Source: Micrococcales bacterium (GTDB taxonomy: Bacteria > Actinomycetota > Actinomycetes > Actinomycetales > Microbacteriaceae). From it: DNA of 59,929 nt. The notes below the pieces were generated by a model. That model saw only the letters and a program-made list of their open reading frames with translations. It searched no databases and was not told the DNA's origin. The stretch spans positions 1 through 59,929 of the forward strand of contig JACRGJ010000092.1 in the NCBI GenBank assembly GCA_016212425.1. The letters are read 5' to 3'. The position numbers were made by a program, and so were the translations under genes. Below, one piece after another: positions 28,849-38,400 of the stretch. Every line of letters starts with the position of its first letter. Positions within the stretch are counted from its first letter, which is position 1.

Positions 28849-30743
28849 CCGCCTTCTCAGACCAGCCGTGGTCGCGGTCCGAGGACGATGAGACCGGCGC
28901 TCCGGCGCCGCGGCGGACTCCGCTCTCGCCGGGAGCGCCCGCCGAGCCGCTCATCTATCAGACCCAGCAGCGCGTGCCGGGGGAGCCGGGCATGTTCCGC
29001 CCCCGTCGACCGCATCCGGGGCCCGCGGAGGAGGACCCGACGCAGGCCATGCCGGCCCAGGATGCGCCGCAGTACCGACGTCGCGACTTCAGCCCCGAGG
29101 GACGGCGGGCGGTGCCCTCGTGGGCTCCCGCCTACGCCCAGGGCGACGGCGGATACCCCTCCTCCGAGCGGCTCGACTACCAGACGCTCGGGCACCAGGA
29201 GGTGCGCGCCGCGGTGGAACGCAGCCGCGGCTTCGCGGCGCCGTCCGAGACACCGGCCGCTTCGGAGGCGTCGCTCCTGCCGATGACCGGGGCGATCCCG
29301 ATGTCGACGCCCGAGCAGCCGCTGACCCGGCGTCAACTGCGCGCCCTGCGCGAGCAGCAGGAGCGTGACGAGCAGGCCGCGGCCGGCACCGAAGACGGCA
29401 CGCCGCCGCCCGAGGACGAGCGGCCCGCTTTCGTGGACTCCGCCGCGCCGGCGACCTTCGCCGTCCCCGTGCAGCCGGCCCCCGTCGCCGCGCCCGATTC
29501 GGAGACCGCCGCAGCACTCGCGGCGGAGACGGCAGACGAGCGGCTTGCAGCGGCGCTCGATTCCGCCCCGACAGCGTGGGATCCCGCCCCGACGGGGTTC
29601 GAGCCCGCCCCCACCGATTCCGCCCCGCCCCCGACCGAGCCCGCCCCGGCGGCGTCCGATCCCGCCCCGGCGGCGTCCGATCCCGTCCCGGCGGCGTCCG
29701 ACACGACGGGCGAGGCGTCATCGGACGGTACCGGGGAGGCGTCGTCGTCGGAGAGCTTGGACGACTGGATGGCGAAGGTGTTCGACGCCCCGGCCGCGGT
29801 GCCGGGCGAGGCCACCGAACCCTCCGCCCCCGTGGCGCTGGTCGAGCCGCCGGAGCCCGAGCACTGGGAGCCGGGGACCCATGACCGGCCCGGAGCCCCG
29901 TCCGTGTTCGACGCGCTCTTCACGCCGCCGTCGCCGGCAGAGCCCGCCGTCGCCGAGCTTCCGGAGGAGGAGCCTCCGGCCGCGGTCGATCCCTCCGATC
30001 CGCTCGCCTTCCTCGGGGCGCAGCCGCGCCCCTCCGACCGCGTGGACCTTCCCGCTCCCGGATCCGCCGCACAGTCCGGGCCGGAGCAGTTCACGCCCGA
30101 GACGGCGCCGCAGCCTCCGGCTCCGGAGGACGCGGCCGATCCGACCGCCGAGGAGATCGTGGTCGAGGAGGAGTCGCCGAACGCGCCGGTCGACGAGGTC
30201 GCGGAGGTGCATCCGGTCGTCCTGGACGCTCGGCCGGTGCCGGCGGAGCCGGTCGGTCAGGCGCCCGCCGCCGAGGTGCCCACCGGGCACTGGAGCCAGC
30301 AGGCCGCCGCGGACGACGACGCGCACTCGCTCTCCCGAGACGTCGCCGGCGGACACGGGGCCGTCACAACGAACGCCCTCGTGCTGCCCTCGATCCCGCA
30401 GCAGGAGCTGTCCGGTCCGCTGGCGAACACCGGCGAGATCCTCATCACCGGATCGATCGACCTGCCGCGCAGCCTCTCCTCGACCGGGGCGCATCCGACG
30501 CAGCTCGACGAGTCCCGCCTGGACCACGAGCTCGACCCGGGCGATCAGCAGGTCGTCTCCGCCGACTCCCAGCCGATCCGGGCCATCAGGGCCGTGTCGA
30601 CCCACACCTCGACCCGCGGCATGATGCTGAACACCAAGCCGAAGGGGAATCGCAGCCTGACCGTGCTCATCATCGTCACCGGTGCGCTCGCGCTCGCGGT
30701 CGGCGCCGTCCTCGTGGTCGGCCTGCTCAGCAACGCGTTCTGA
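28845..30743 (+). CDS. Long acidic proline-rich protein with one C-terminal membrane anchor
   Basis: A 632-aa protein of unknown function located between nadD and rsfS. About 595 residues are low-complexity, rich in Ala, Pro, Glu and Asp, with short conserved-looking islands: '[18 protein letters not shown]' (a likely helix near 165) and '[20 protein letters not shown]'. A single transmembrane segment ends the protein (about 610-628). The topology is a large cytoplasmic disordered region tethered by its C-terminus. The ATG overlaps the nadD stop (ATGA). A 21-bp DNA repeat lies in the middle. Confidence 0.8.
   Translation: MTAFSDQPWSRSEDDETGAPAPRRTPLSPGAPAEPLIYQTQQRVPGEPGMFRPRRPHPGPAEEDPTQAMPAQDAPQYRRRDFSPEGRRAVPSWAPAYAQGDGGYPSSERLDYQTLGHQEVRAAVERSRGFAAPSETPAASEASLLPMTGAIPMSTPEQPLTRRQLRALREQQERDEQAAAGTEDGTPPPEDERPAFVDSAAPATFAVPVQPAPVAAPDSETAAALAAETADERLAAALDSAPTAWDPAPTGFEPAPTDSAPPPTEPAPAASDPAPAASDPVPAASDTTGEASSDGTGEASSSESLDDWMAKVFDAPAAVPGEATEPSAPVALVEPPEPEHWEPGTHDRPGAPSVFDALFTPPSPAEPAVAELPEEEPPAAVDPSDPLAFLGAQPRPSDRVDLPAPGSAAQSGPEQFTPETAPQPPAPEDAADPTAEEIVVEEESPNAPVDEVAEVHPVVLDARPVPAEPVGQAPAAEVPTGHWSQQAAADDDAHSLSRDVAGGHGAVTTNALVLPSIPQQELSGPLANTGEILITGSIDLPRSLSSTGAHPTQLDESRLDHELDPGDQQVVSADSQPIRAIRAVSTHTSTRGMMLNTKPKGNRSLTVLIIVTGALALAVGAVLVVGLLSNAF
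29640..29702 (+). repeat. 21-bp tandem repeat (3 units) coding for PAPAASD
   Basis: Three consecutive 21-bp units starting CCCGCCCCGGCGGCGTCCGA encode (D)PAPAAS repeats in the acidic anchored protein; the third has one substitution (Ala to Val). Related degenerate copies precede it from about 29,570. Confidence 0.85.
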
Positions 30744-30765
30744 TGGCGCGCATCCGAAGGATCTC

Positions 30766-31143
30766 GTGACCGCTTCCCCTCACGCCCGCACCCTGCTCGA
30801 GACCGCGGCCCTCGCCGCCGACTCCAAGCAGGCCGAGGACCTGGTGGCGCTGGACGTATCGGGTCCGCTGCCGCTGACCGATGTCTTCCTCATCGCCAGC
30901 GGACGGAACGAGCGGCAGGTCTCCTCGATCGCCTCGGAGATCGAGGAGAAGCTGATCGAGTCGGGCGCGAAGCCGATCCGCCGCGAGGGCCGCACAGAGG
31001 GCCGTTGGGTGCTGATGGACTTCGGCGACCTCGTCGTCCACGTCTTCCACGAGGAGGACCGGATGTACTACTCGCTCGAGCGGCTCTGGCGGGACTGCCC
31101 GACCATCCCCCTCGACCTCCCTGCGCACGAGCGCCCCGCGTAG
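30766..31143 (+). CDS. rsfS: Ribosome silencing factor RsfS
   Basis: A 125-aa protein of the RsfS/Iojap family, which binds ribosomal protein L14 and blocks subunit joining under starvation. The signature 'LTDVFLIASGRNERQVSSIA' and the C-terminal 'GDLVVHVFHEEDRMYYSLERLW' are clear. The GTG start has a CGAAGGA ribosome-binding site. It ends the nadD operon and converges with the monooxygenase-domain gene, only 2 bases away. Confidence 0.96.
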   Translation: MTASPHARTLLETAALAADSKQAEDLVALDVSGPLPLTDVFLIASGRNERQVSSIASEIEEKLIESGAKPIRREGRTEGRWVLMDFGDLVVHVFHEEDRMYYSLERLWRDCPTIPLDLPAHERPA

Positions 31144-31145
31144 CG

Positions 31146-31694
31146 CTACGGGCGCTGCAGCCACGGCCGCAGCGCCCGAGTCACCAGGGGCAGGGCCAGA
31201 TAGGTCATCACCGGGGTCACGGCGACCACCAGCACGAGCACCCGGATCCAGAGCGGCCACCCCGCGTCGACCAGCCCGATGAGCGCGTTCGCCAGCAGGC
31301 TCAGCGGGAAGAACACGACGAATATCGCCACCATCTGCTTCCAGCGCGGCGGGCTGGCGGCATCCCGGATCGTCTCCACCGTCGCCGGCTCGTCGAACCA
31401 GCCCTCGATGCCGGTGCGGCGCTGCTGCCGCTCGTCGGCGATCAGCCCCTGCGCGGAGGCGACCCACCAGGCCCGCTCGGAGGAGCGCTCCCACGCCTCC
31501 AGGCTCGGTCGATCCGCGAAGCGGAACAGCATGTGCCACTGGTCGCCGTCGGTGTCCGACCGCACCCATCCCGACCCGAGATAGCCGGGCTTCACCGCCA
31601 TCAGGTCCTGCCCCGCCCGGGCCCATGCCGCGACTTCGAGCGCGCGGTGCGGGACGACGGTGCGGGTGATGCTGACGTTGATGGGGTCGGCCAT
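31146..31694 (-). CDS. Antibiotic-biosynthesis-monooxygenase-fold (ABM) protein with two membrane segments
   Basis: A 182-aa protein. Residues 1-95 look like a ferredoxin-like ABM/DUF domain ('INVSITRTVVPHRA', 'GYLGSGWVRSDTDGDQWHMLF', 'RFADRPSLEAWERS'); residues 120-175 contain two hydrophobic helices. Such ABM-transmembrane proteins are common but uncharacterised. The start is the ATG at 31694. Remarkably, the same frame is open all the way upstream through the antisense strand of tRNA-Ala into the serine recombinase gene, so after element integration this gene lies in frame behind the recombinase. Confidence 0.8.
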   Translation of the reverse strand: MADPINVSITRTVVPHRALEVAAWARAGQDLMAVKPGYLGSGWVRSDTDGDQWHMLFRFADRPSLEAWERSSERAWWVASAQGLIADERQQRRTGIEGWFDEPATVETIRDAASPPRWKQMVAIFVVFFPLSLLANALIGLVDAGWPLWIRVLVLVVAVTPVMTYLALPLVTRALRPWLQRP

Positions 31695-33482
31695 GCCCCC
31701 ATCCTCACCGTTCGGCCGGTGGGGCCCGGTGTAGTAACCTGTCGGAGTTGCCCACGAGGGCCGCGGGCCTGTGGCGCAGCTGGTAGCGCACCTGCATGGC
31801 ATGCAGGGGGTCAGGGGTTCGAATCCCCTCAGGTCCACCCAAAGTGTCTTACGGGAACACGCGACATCGAAAGATGTTGAGTGTTCCCGTTTCGCTTCCT
31901 TGCCTTCGTCGCCGCTGTCGTGTGCTTCGCGAAAGATCGTCGCGAACGGTTCCGCGAGGCGTGGGCGTAGCTGCTCGTCGTCAGTGATGTCCAGGCGCGT
32001 GAAGAACGCTTGGTTCGCGAGTCGTCTGTCGGCGTCGCCGGAATGCGTGTAGGCGTGGTGCGCGTCGGTCAGGAGTCGTAGCGAGTCGTGGAGGAATGCG
32101 CGTCCGCCGGTGTGGTGTTCGCTGTGCTCGGCGAGGCGACGGTTGATGTCGGCCAGTCCTGCGCGGATGCGGTCTTGGTGGCGTTTGAGTGTGTCGAGAT
32201 CGATGGCGTCGGCGAAGTGCGCGGCGAGGAGCTTGTCGGACTCGGATTCCAACCTGGCTCGGTTCGCCGTCAGATCGGCAAGTTCCTGGTCTTGGCCGGT
32301 GTTGCGCTTGTCGAATGCCGCATCAACGTCGGCCGCGATTCGTTGGTAGGTGGTGTCGTTGATCGTGATGTTCGCGTAGGAGTCCGCGACGAGACGTTCC
32401 GCGACCGCGACGGGAACCGCGCGTCTGGTGCAGGTCGTCTTCTTCGCAGCGCGGCCAGAGCAGATGAAGTAGGCGTAGGTGACACCGCGTGGGTTGGTGG
32501 CGAAGTCGAGCAGCATCCGCGACCCGCAGGTGCCGCAGTGCAGCAGGCCTTTGAGGTGGTGGGCGTGCTGGACGTGCCGGGTCATCTTCGCCGTCCGCGC
32601 CCGGAGCAGCGACTGCACCTTGTCGAACAGCGCAGGCTCCACGATGGGATCATGCGCGCCCGGATGCAGCGCACCTTTGTAGCGGATCACGCCCACGTAG
32701 TACGGGTTGGTGAGCAGCTTGTAGAGGGTGTTCTTCCCCAGCGGCTTCGAGGGCCGCTTCGGCGTCGGCACCGTGAGTAGCCCGCGTGCGGTGAGGTCGC
32801 GGAGGAGGCCGGTGACGGAGGTCTCGCCTTCGGCGTAGTGCTCGAACGCCCAGGTGATGAGCGGTGCTCGTTCGGGATCGACCTCGACCGTGCGAACTTC
32901 CCGGCCCGCGTCGTCGGTGCGGCGGACGTTGAGGTAGCCGATGGGTGCGCGCATCGGGGTGCCGCCCTGGGCGACCTTCTGGGTCAGGCCCTTGGTGACT
33001 TCGGTGGCGAGATTGCGGCTGTAGAACTCCGCAATACTCGACATGATGCCGTGCACGAGCATCCCCGACGGCGTCTGATCGATGCTCTCGGTCGCCGACA
33101 CCAGGGTGACGCCTGCGCCTATGAGTGCTTCGTGGATTTTCACATCGTCCGAACGGTTGCGGGCGAGCCGGTCGAGCTTGTGGACGATGCAGAACGTGAT
33201 CCGGGTGGCGGCGATGAACGCCAACATCTCCTGCAACCCATCCCGATCCGCAGACCTCGCAGACTCACCGGCATCCACGAACTCCCGCACAACCCGCGCG
33301 CCCAGTTCGTTGGCCTTCCTCGCGTTGGCCTCTCGCTGCGCGGGGATCGAGAACCCCTCCTCGGTTCCGCCCCGCTCAGCCTGCTCACGGGTCGAGACGC
33401 GGAGATAGGACACAGCCAGCAGCACCGGCCGATCGTCCGCTTGCGCGTTGGTCGGGATGACTGTGGGAGCGGTGGTGGTCAT
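31146..33482 (-). CDS. Large serine recombinase (integrase); frame continues through tRNA-Ala into the ABM gene
   Basis: Starting at the ATG at 33482, this is a large serine recombinase. The resolvase domain has the catalytic Ser30 in 'SYLRVSTREQ' and Arg-rich 'HKLDRLARNRSDDVKI'. A recombinase domain follows ('APIGYLNVRR'), then a zinc ribbon ('LHCGTCGSRM' and 'CSGRAAKKTTCTRR') and a coiled-coil region ('LADLTANRARLESESDKL'). The element-encoded part ends near 31,838. Beyond it the frame reads antisense through tRNA-Ala (VDLRGFEPLTPC) without a stop and on into the ABM gene, ending at 31146, a 778-codon frame. In the circular form the C-terminus would differ. Catalytic assignment is firm; the true end is not. 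Confidence 0.9.
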   Translation of the reverse strand: MTTTAPTVIPTNAQADDRPVLLAVSYLRVSTREQAERGGTEEGFSIPAQREANARKANELGARVVREFVDAGESARSADRDGLQEMLAFIAATRITFCIVHKLDRLARNRSDDVKIHEALIGAGVTLVSATESIDQTPSGMLVHGIMSSIAEFYSRNLATEVTKGLTQKVAQGGTPMRAPIGYLNVRRTDDAGREVRTVEVDPERAPLITWAFEHYAEGETSVTGLLRDLTARGLLTVPTPKRPSKPLGKNTLYKLLTNPYYVGVIRYKGALHPGAHDPIVEPALFDKVQSLLRARTAKMTRHVQHAHHLKGLLHCGTCGSRMLLDFATNPRGVTYAYFICSGRAAKKTTCTRRAVPVAVAERLVADSYANITINDTTYQRIAADVDAAFDKRNTGQDQELADLTANRARLESESDKLLAAHFADAIDLDTLKRHQDRIRAGLADINRRLAEHSEHHTGGRAFLHDSLRLLTDAHHAYTHSGDADRRLANQAFFTRLDITDDEQLRPRLAEPFATIFREAHDSGDEGKEAKREHSTSFDVACSRKTLWVDLRGFEPLTPCMPCRCATSCATGPRPSWATPTGYYTGPHRPNGEDGGMADPINVSITRTVVPHRALEVAAWARAGQDLMAVKPGYLGSGWVRSDTDGDQWHMLFRFADRPSLEAWERSSERAWWVASAQGLIADERQQRRTGIEGWFDEPATVETIRDAASPPRWKQMVAIFVVFFPLSLLANALIGLVDAGWPLWIRVLVLVVAVTPVMTYLALPLVTRALRPWLQRP
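31765..31837 (+). tRNA. tRNA-Ala (anticodon GGC)
   Basis: A 73-nt cloverleaf. Acceptor arm GGGCCTG pairs with CAGGTCC (one G-U), the D arm is 'GCGCAGCTGGTAGCGC', the anticodon stem CCTGC/GCAGG holds loop ATGGCAT with anticodon GGC, and the T arm is 'GGGGTTCGAATCCCC'. Discriminator base is A; CCA is not encoded. The 3' end is directly followed by the mobile element, for which this gene is the apparent integration target. Confidence 0.97.
31852..31889. repeat. Imperfect inverted repeat next to the tRNA-Ala 3' end
   Basis: Arms CGGGAACAC (31852-31860) and GTGTTCCCG (31881-31889) plus an inner pair ACATC/GATGT around a GAAA tetraloop form a strong hairpin 14 bases after the tRNA. It is followed by TTTCG on the + strand. 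It may terminate tRNA transcription or be an attachment-site arm; it also encodes recombinase residues on the minus strand. Confidence 0.65.
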
Positions 33483-33799
33483 GCGCTGCTCTTTCGTCGG
33501 TGCAACAGCTCGGGTTCTTCATGCTCTTCTACTCTGCCGCGCGCATCTGACATCGGGCTCAGATTCGCAGGCATCGGGAGGTCGTAAGGGTCAGGTTCCC
33601 CGGCCCGGTAAGCCTCCCAACGCGCCTGGGTGATGTTCAGCACCCACTCCACGAGCTTCCCCATGTCGGGTTTGGCACGGCGGATCGTGCGGAGACGGAG
33701 CTGCCCCGGATCGCTCCCCGCCCCTGCCCCGAGCGCAGCCCGGTTTTGCGCCGCGTGTGGTGGGCGCTCACGGGTCGGGGCTGGGGTCAGGCCACTCAC
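33479..33799 (-). CDS. Small accessory protein coupled to the serine recombinase
   Basis: An approximately 106-aa protein directly upstream of the recombinase, with its stop overlapping the recombinase ATG (ATGA). The conserved-looking middle is 'GKLVEWVLNITQARWEAYRAG', followed by 'EPDPYDLPMPANLSP'. No membrane segment or known domain. The start is uncertain: I prefer the GTG at 33799, but the frame is open to a GTG at 33844 and an ATG at 33664 is possible. By position it could be a recombinase helper or directionality factor. Confidence 0.6.
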   Translation of the reverse strand: MSGLTPAPTRERPPHAAQNRAALGAGAGSDPGQLRLRTIRRAKPDMGKLVEWVLNITQARWEAYRAGEPDPYDLPMPANLSPMSDARGRVEEHEEPELLHRRKSSA

Positions 33800-33903
33800 C
33801 ACCAATCTCACACAAAAGCAGATACGCCAGAACCAAGGTAGCACACTCCTCGCGTAACGGCCATTGTTTGAGATGAAGTGGTGGTTCCACTACGATCAGA
33901 GGC

Positions 33904-34599
33904 ATGAGTCAAGACGTGGAGGACATGCCGCTGCTGGTCCCCGAAGACCTGCCAGCAGGCTGGGTGATGCCTGATCCTCCCGTGATCGCCTCTTCTGCCG
34001 ACTCGGTAGCCATCGATGCCGCGCTCAAGTACGACAAGCGGACATACCCCACGCCGGGGCCGGACGGGAACCTGAGCGGGTATAACGATGGTCGCGACGG
34101 TCGCTGGTTCCTCATCGAGCACACCCAGTCCCATACCCGCGTGCTGCTACGCCTGCAACGCCAATACCTCATGCACCAAGAGCCAATGGGTGAAGTGCGG
34201 ATCACGGGGATCGTCTACCTGCCCGAGCTGGCGGGCGATCCCGTAGCCAGCCCGATGCTGCGAAATCTCCCCACGTCGCGGATTGAGGCGGCGATCAACC
34301 GCCGCCAGTTCACCGTCACCGGAGCCACCCGCTTCGAGGGCGGCAGGCTCACCATGCCCTCGGGCCGCATTCTCCACTCCTCAGAGGTCATGCAGCCGCT
34401 GGGGAACCCGAAGCGGATCGCGGACTTCTACGAAGTCGTCGCCCTCCAACACACCCGCCTCGTCGACGACGGGGAGACGAACCCGACCGCGAAGATGGCA
34501 GAAATCAGCCGCGTCCCCCTCTCCACCGCACAAGGGTGGGTCGCACGCGCACGCGCCAAGGGACTCCTCCCACCCGGACGGCGCGGGCGCGCAGGATGA
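33904..34599 (+). CDS. Element-encoded protein with C-terminal helix-turn-helix-like region
   Basis: A 231-aa protein divergent from the recombinase operon. The N-terminal 190 residues are a mixed fold without a motif I recognise ('RDGRWFLIEHTQSHTRVLL', 'VRITGIVYLPELAGD'). The C-terminus 'AEISRVPLSTAQGWVARARA' followed by 'GLLPPGRRGRAG' resembles a small helix-turn-helix and basic tail seen in actinobacterial phage and element proteins. The ATG is preceded by AGAGG. It could regulate the element or help conjugation. Confidence 0.65.
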   Translation: MSQDVEDMPLLVPEDLPAGWVMPDPPVIASSADSVAIDAALKYDKRTYPTPGPDGNLSGYNDGRDGRWFLIEHTQSHTRVLLRLQRQYLMHQEPMGEVRITGIVYLPELAGDPVASPMLRNLPTSRIEAAINRRQFTVTGATRFEGGRLTMPSGRILHSSEVMQPLGNPKRIADFYEVVALQHTRLVDDGETNPTAKMAEISRVPLSTAQGWVARARAKGLLPPGRRGRAG

Positions 34600-34636
34600 C
34601 CAAGACCCGAGGCCGCCTGCGGCGTGGGAGTCGACC

Positions 34637-35301
34637 ATGAATCGGACGCCTGACGCCGAGAGTCACGGTCTCAACGGTGTCCCCGCCTCGATCGACCTGG
34701 CCTATCCGTTCACCGGGTACTGGCTCGTCCAGAACAGCCCCGCGAACCGGGTTCCCAGCCACGGCGCGCACGCCTTCGCCACGGCCTACGCCATCGACTT
34801 CGTGCCGGTCAGTGACTCCGGACGTACAGCACCGATCACCCTGAGTTCCCTCGTGCGACCGGAACCCGCCGACAGGTTCCCCGGTTTCGGCCACCCGATC
34901 CTGGCACCCGTCGAAGGAGTCGTCGTGGCCGTGAACGATACCGAGCCCGACCATCCGGCCTATCGCGGCTTGCCCTCGATCCGGTACGCACTGACCCAGC
35001 ACCGCCGAGCAGCGGCGGGATGGGTCGCACTCGCGGGTAACCATGTCCTGATCGACAGTGGCGGCATCATCGTCGCGCTGTGCCACTTGCAGCAAGGCAG
35101 CATCCAGATCGCGCGAGGCCAACAGGTACACGCCGGAAGCGCGCTCGGGCGTTGCGGCAACTCCGGCAACAGCACGTTCACGTCCAGGCAATCGACAGCC
35201 TCGACATCACACGCGCCAACGCCGTTCGCCTGACGTTCAACGGCTCTCTACCAACTAACGGCGAAGTCATCAACGCCGATGAGACTCGCCGCGCTTACTG
35301 A
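34637..35301 (+). pseudogene. M23-family (LytM-like) peptidase, frameshifted
   Basis: An M23 metallopeptidase-like gene broken near its 3' end. Frame 1 encodes the first zinc-ligand region 'PSHGAHAFATAYAIDFVPV', 'GHPILAPVEGVVVAV', 'HVLIDSGGIIVALCHLQQG' and 'GRCGNSGNST'. The expected continuation (E-P-H-x-H) is lost, but the next frame carries on with 'HVHVQAIDSLDITRANAV' from about 35,172. A small deletion there, consistent with about 10 bases, removed the 'TEPH' codons and shifted the frame, so the HxH zinc motif is cut off. Unless recoded, the product (ending at 35233) would be inactive. Confidence 0.75.
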
Positions 35302-35379
35302 TCGCCGCCGCGCTCACTGCTCTTCCTGCCCATCCGCACGACCGTCGTCTGCGCACATCCTGAGTTCTCCCGTGCTTCC

Positions 35380-35422
35380 TTGACCCCGCATCAGAGAATG
35401 AACGTATACTAACTGCGTTAGT
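35380..35422 (+). promoter_or_regulatory. Promoter with overlapping inverted repeat before the relaxase gene
   Basis: TTGACC (35380-35385) and TATACT (35405-35410) separated by 19 bp form a likely promoter. The inverted repeat ACTAACTGCGTTAGT (35408-35422) overlaps the -10 element and start region, so a repressor bound there would block transcription. The relaxase ATG follows at 35469 with GGAGG upstream. A role as part of oriT is also possible. Confidence 0.6.
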
Positions 35423-35468
35423 TGCCAGTACATTAGATGCTTGAGTTGGGCGATCGGAGGCGGTAGCG

Positions 35469-38400
35469 ATGCATGGCGGCGTGATCCTGTTTCGGGGCAC
35501 CGGTGCCGACGCGCTGCGCTATGTCGAGGCCGACCGTTCCCGTGCTGATGACTACTACCTCGGTGCGGAGGCCGCGGTGGCGGAGTTCGCCGCGCTCGAT
35601 GCAGACGGTACGGTGGCTGCCGAGTTGAGTCTTGACCCCACCGTCTACGCAGGGTGGGTGGACTGGGTGAACCCACTGACCAGGGAGCCGATGGGCAAGC
35701 CCCGCAGCGCTGGGCCGGACCGGAAGGGTTCGCCCCGATTCGCGGAGATGGTCATCAACACCCCCAAGAGCCTGTCGATTGCCGCCGCCCTCCACCCGGA
35801 GGTGTCGGCTGCGTTGGAAGCGGCGCAGCAGGACGCGCTGGCGGAGATTCGTCGCTGGCTCGCCCAGCACTCCGTGACCCGCGTCGGCCCGCTGGGGGCG
35901 CAGGAGGTCGTGCCGATCGAGAGCATGCAGGTCGTGGGGATCACGCACCGCACGAGCCGGGCGGGTGACCCGCACCGCCACATTCATATGCAGATCGGCA
36001 CCCGCATCCTCGCGGCAGGCAAATGGCGAGGCCTCGACACAGGAGCGTTGTTCAAGCAGCAGGGCGCGATCCGTGCCCTCGGTACTGCCGTGATCGCCGC
36101 AAGCCCCGAGCTTGCAGACGTGCTGGATCGGCATGGCCTCACCCTCGACCCCGTGACCGGTGAAGTGGCCGAGCTTGCTTCGTTCAATGCGCTCATGTCC
36201 AAGCGCGGCGAGCAGGTACGGAAGAACCTGGAACGCCTCGAAGCCGAATGGGAGCAAGCGCACCCCGGCGAGAGCATCGGCCCGGTCGTCGCCTCGCGCC
36301 TCACGGCGGAGGCGTGGGCGTATGAACGGCCTGCGAAGAAGCCCACCACCCTGGCAGACGAAGCCGCATGGGTGACGGAGCTGCGCGAGGCTGGATACGA
36401 CCCCGAGACGCTGCACCACCCAACGCCGCGCCCCGTGGTCGGGCTTGATGACCTGTCGGTGCAGGAGGTTGCATCCCGTGCGTCGGATCGTTGCGCGGCT
36501 GCATCGTCGGCGTGGACGGCGCACACGGTGCGGGAACACGCGACGCGGATCATGACCGAGTACGGCGTGCGCGCCACCGGAACGGAGATACGCGACTTCA
36601 TTGACGTTGCGACCCGGCTGGCATTGAACGACTGCTTCACCGTCTTGCCGCCGGATGCGCCCCGACCGGAGCATGTGGCGCATCTGACGAGCGTGCGCGT
36701 CATGCAGGCTGAGACCGAGCTACGCGACCTCATTGCCGCCCGCGTGCCGAAGGACGAGCCGGCGTCGCCGGACGCGGACGAGTTGGCGCAGGTCGCCGGC
36801 CTCGATGCAGGGCAGACCGCCGCTGCCGGGGCGATCGCCTCGCGTGATCCCCTCGTGATCGTGGAGGGTGCGGCAGGGAGCGGGAAGACGACCATGCTTG
36901 CCACCGCCATCCAGGTCGCCAAGCAGCGTGGTCGCAGGGTGCGGGTGGTTGCGCCGACGAAGAAAGCCGCCGACGTCGCCCACCAGACCCTCAGGGTTCC
37001 GGCGGATTCGGTGGCCGCGCTCGTCTACGCCCACGGCTACCGATGGAACACCGACGGCGTGTGGACACGCCTCGCCGTTGGCGACGCTGATCCTGAGACC
37101 GGTCACCCCTACACCGGCCCACCCGAGGCGGCGCAGCTCCGCAGGGGTGAGCGGATTGTGGTGGATGAGGCGGGGATGCTCGACCAGGACAGCGCCCTCG
37201 CCCTGTTCACTGTTGCAGCAGAGGCAGGCTCGACGGTTGCGCTCGTTGGCGACCGTGCGCAACTCCCAGCGGTCGGGCGCGGCGGAGTGCTCGATATGGC
37301 CGCGCAGATTCGCGGGTACACCATCGACATGGCCGAAGTCCACCGCTTCACAGACCCCGCCTACGCCGACCTCACCATTCGGCTAAGAGACCGGGAGGAG
37401 CCGGGCGCAATCTTCGACCAACTCACGGCCCTCGGCCTGATTCACCTCCACGCCGACGCCGAGGCGTTGCACGAGCACATCGCCGAGCATCGGAACGATG
37501 GTGAGGCGGTGACCGTCGCGACCAACGACGAGGCCGCACGGTTGAACGCGCGCATACGCGACCAGCGCGTACATGCGGGATTTGTGGGCGACGAGGTGAC
37601 CGCGATCGGCAGTGATAGTCTCCCGATTGGGCGGGGTGATGTGATCCAGACCCGCAAGAACGACACCGGCCTGGGGGTCGCGAACCGGCAGCAATGGATC
37701 GTCCAGCACGTCGAAACCGACGGCACACTCTGGGCGGTCGAAGCAGATAGTGACAGGAAGCGCGAGCACAGTGTGCGCTTGCCCGCCGCCTACGTCACCG
37801 ACCACACTCACCTGGCCTACGCTTCCACTGCCTATGGCGTGCAAGGCATCACCTTACCAACGTCGCACACGATCCTCAGCGACGCGATGAGCGGAGCCGC
37901 CGTCTACGTCGGCATGACCCGAGGCAAAGACAAGAACCACCTGCACCTCATCGCCGAGAACACCACCGAAGCGCGGGAGCAGTTCATCGACGCTTTAGAG
38001 CGCGACCGGGCTGACCGGGGCTTGGCTGATGCGACCGAACGCGCAGCCGAGGCGGTGCGCGGGCTGGTCGACGATGGCCCCGTGAAGCTCGTGACCTCTG
38101 AGATAGCGGCGCTCACCAGGCGTGTGGAGCTTGCCGAGGCGCGAGCAGCCAGGTGGCAGCACGCCGCCGATGCCCTGGAGGAGCTGCACACTCACGAGCG
38201 GGCAGAACGCGACCAGGCGACCGAAGCACACAAGGCGACAAAGAAGCATGTCGAACTCGTGCGCGCCGAGGTCGCCGAACCACTCAGCGCACAGGCGCAC
38301 GCCGCGCTCACCGACTGGCAAAACGCCGATACCGCCGAGAAGACCGCAAGCGACAGTGTGCGAGCTGCGGGGAGGTTCACGAAGCGCCGCGCTACCGCCG

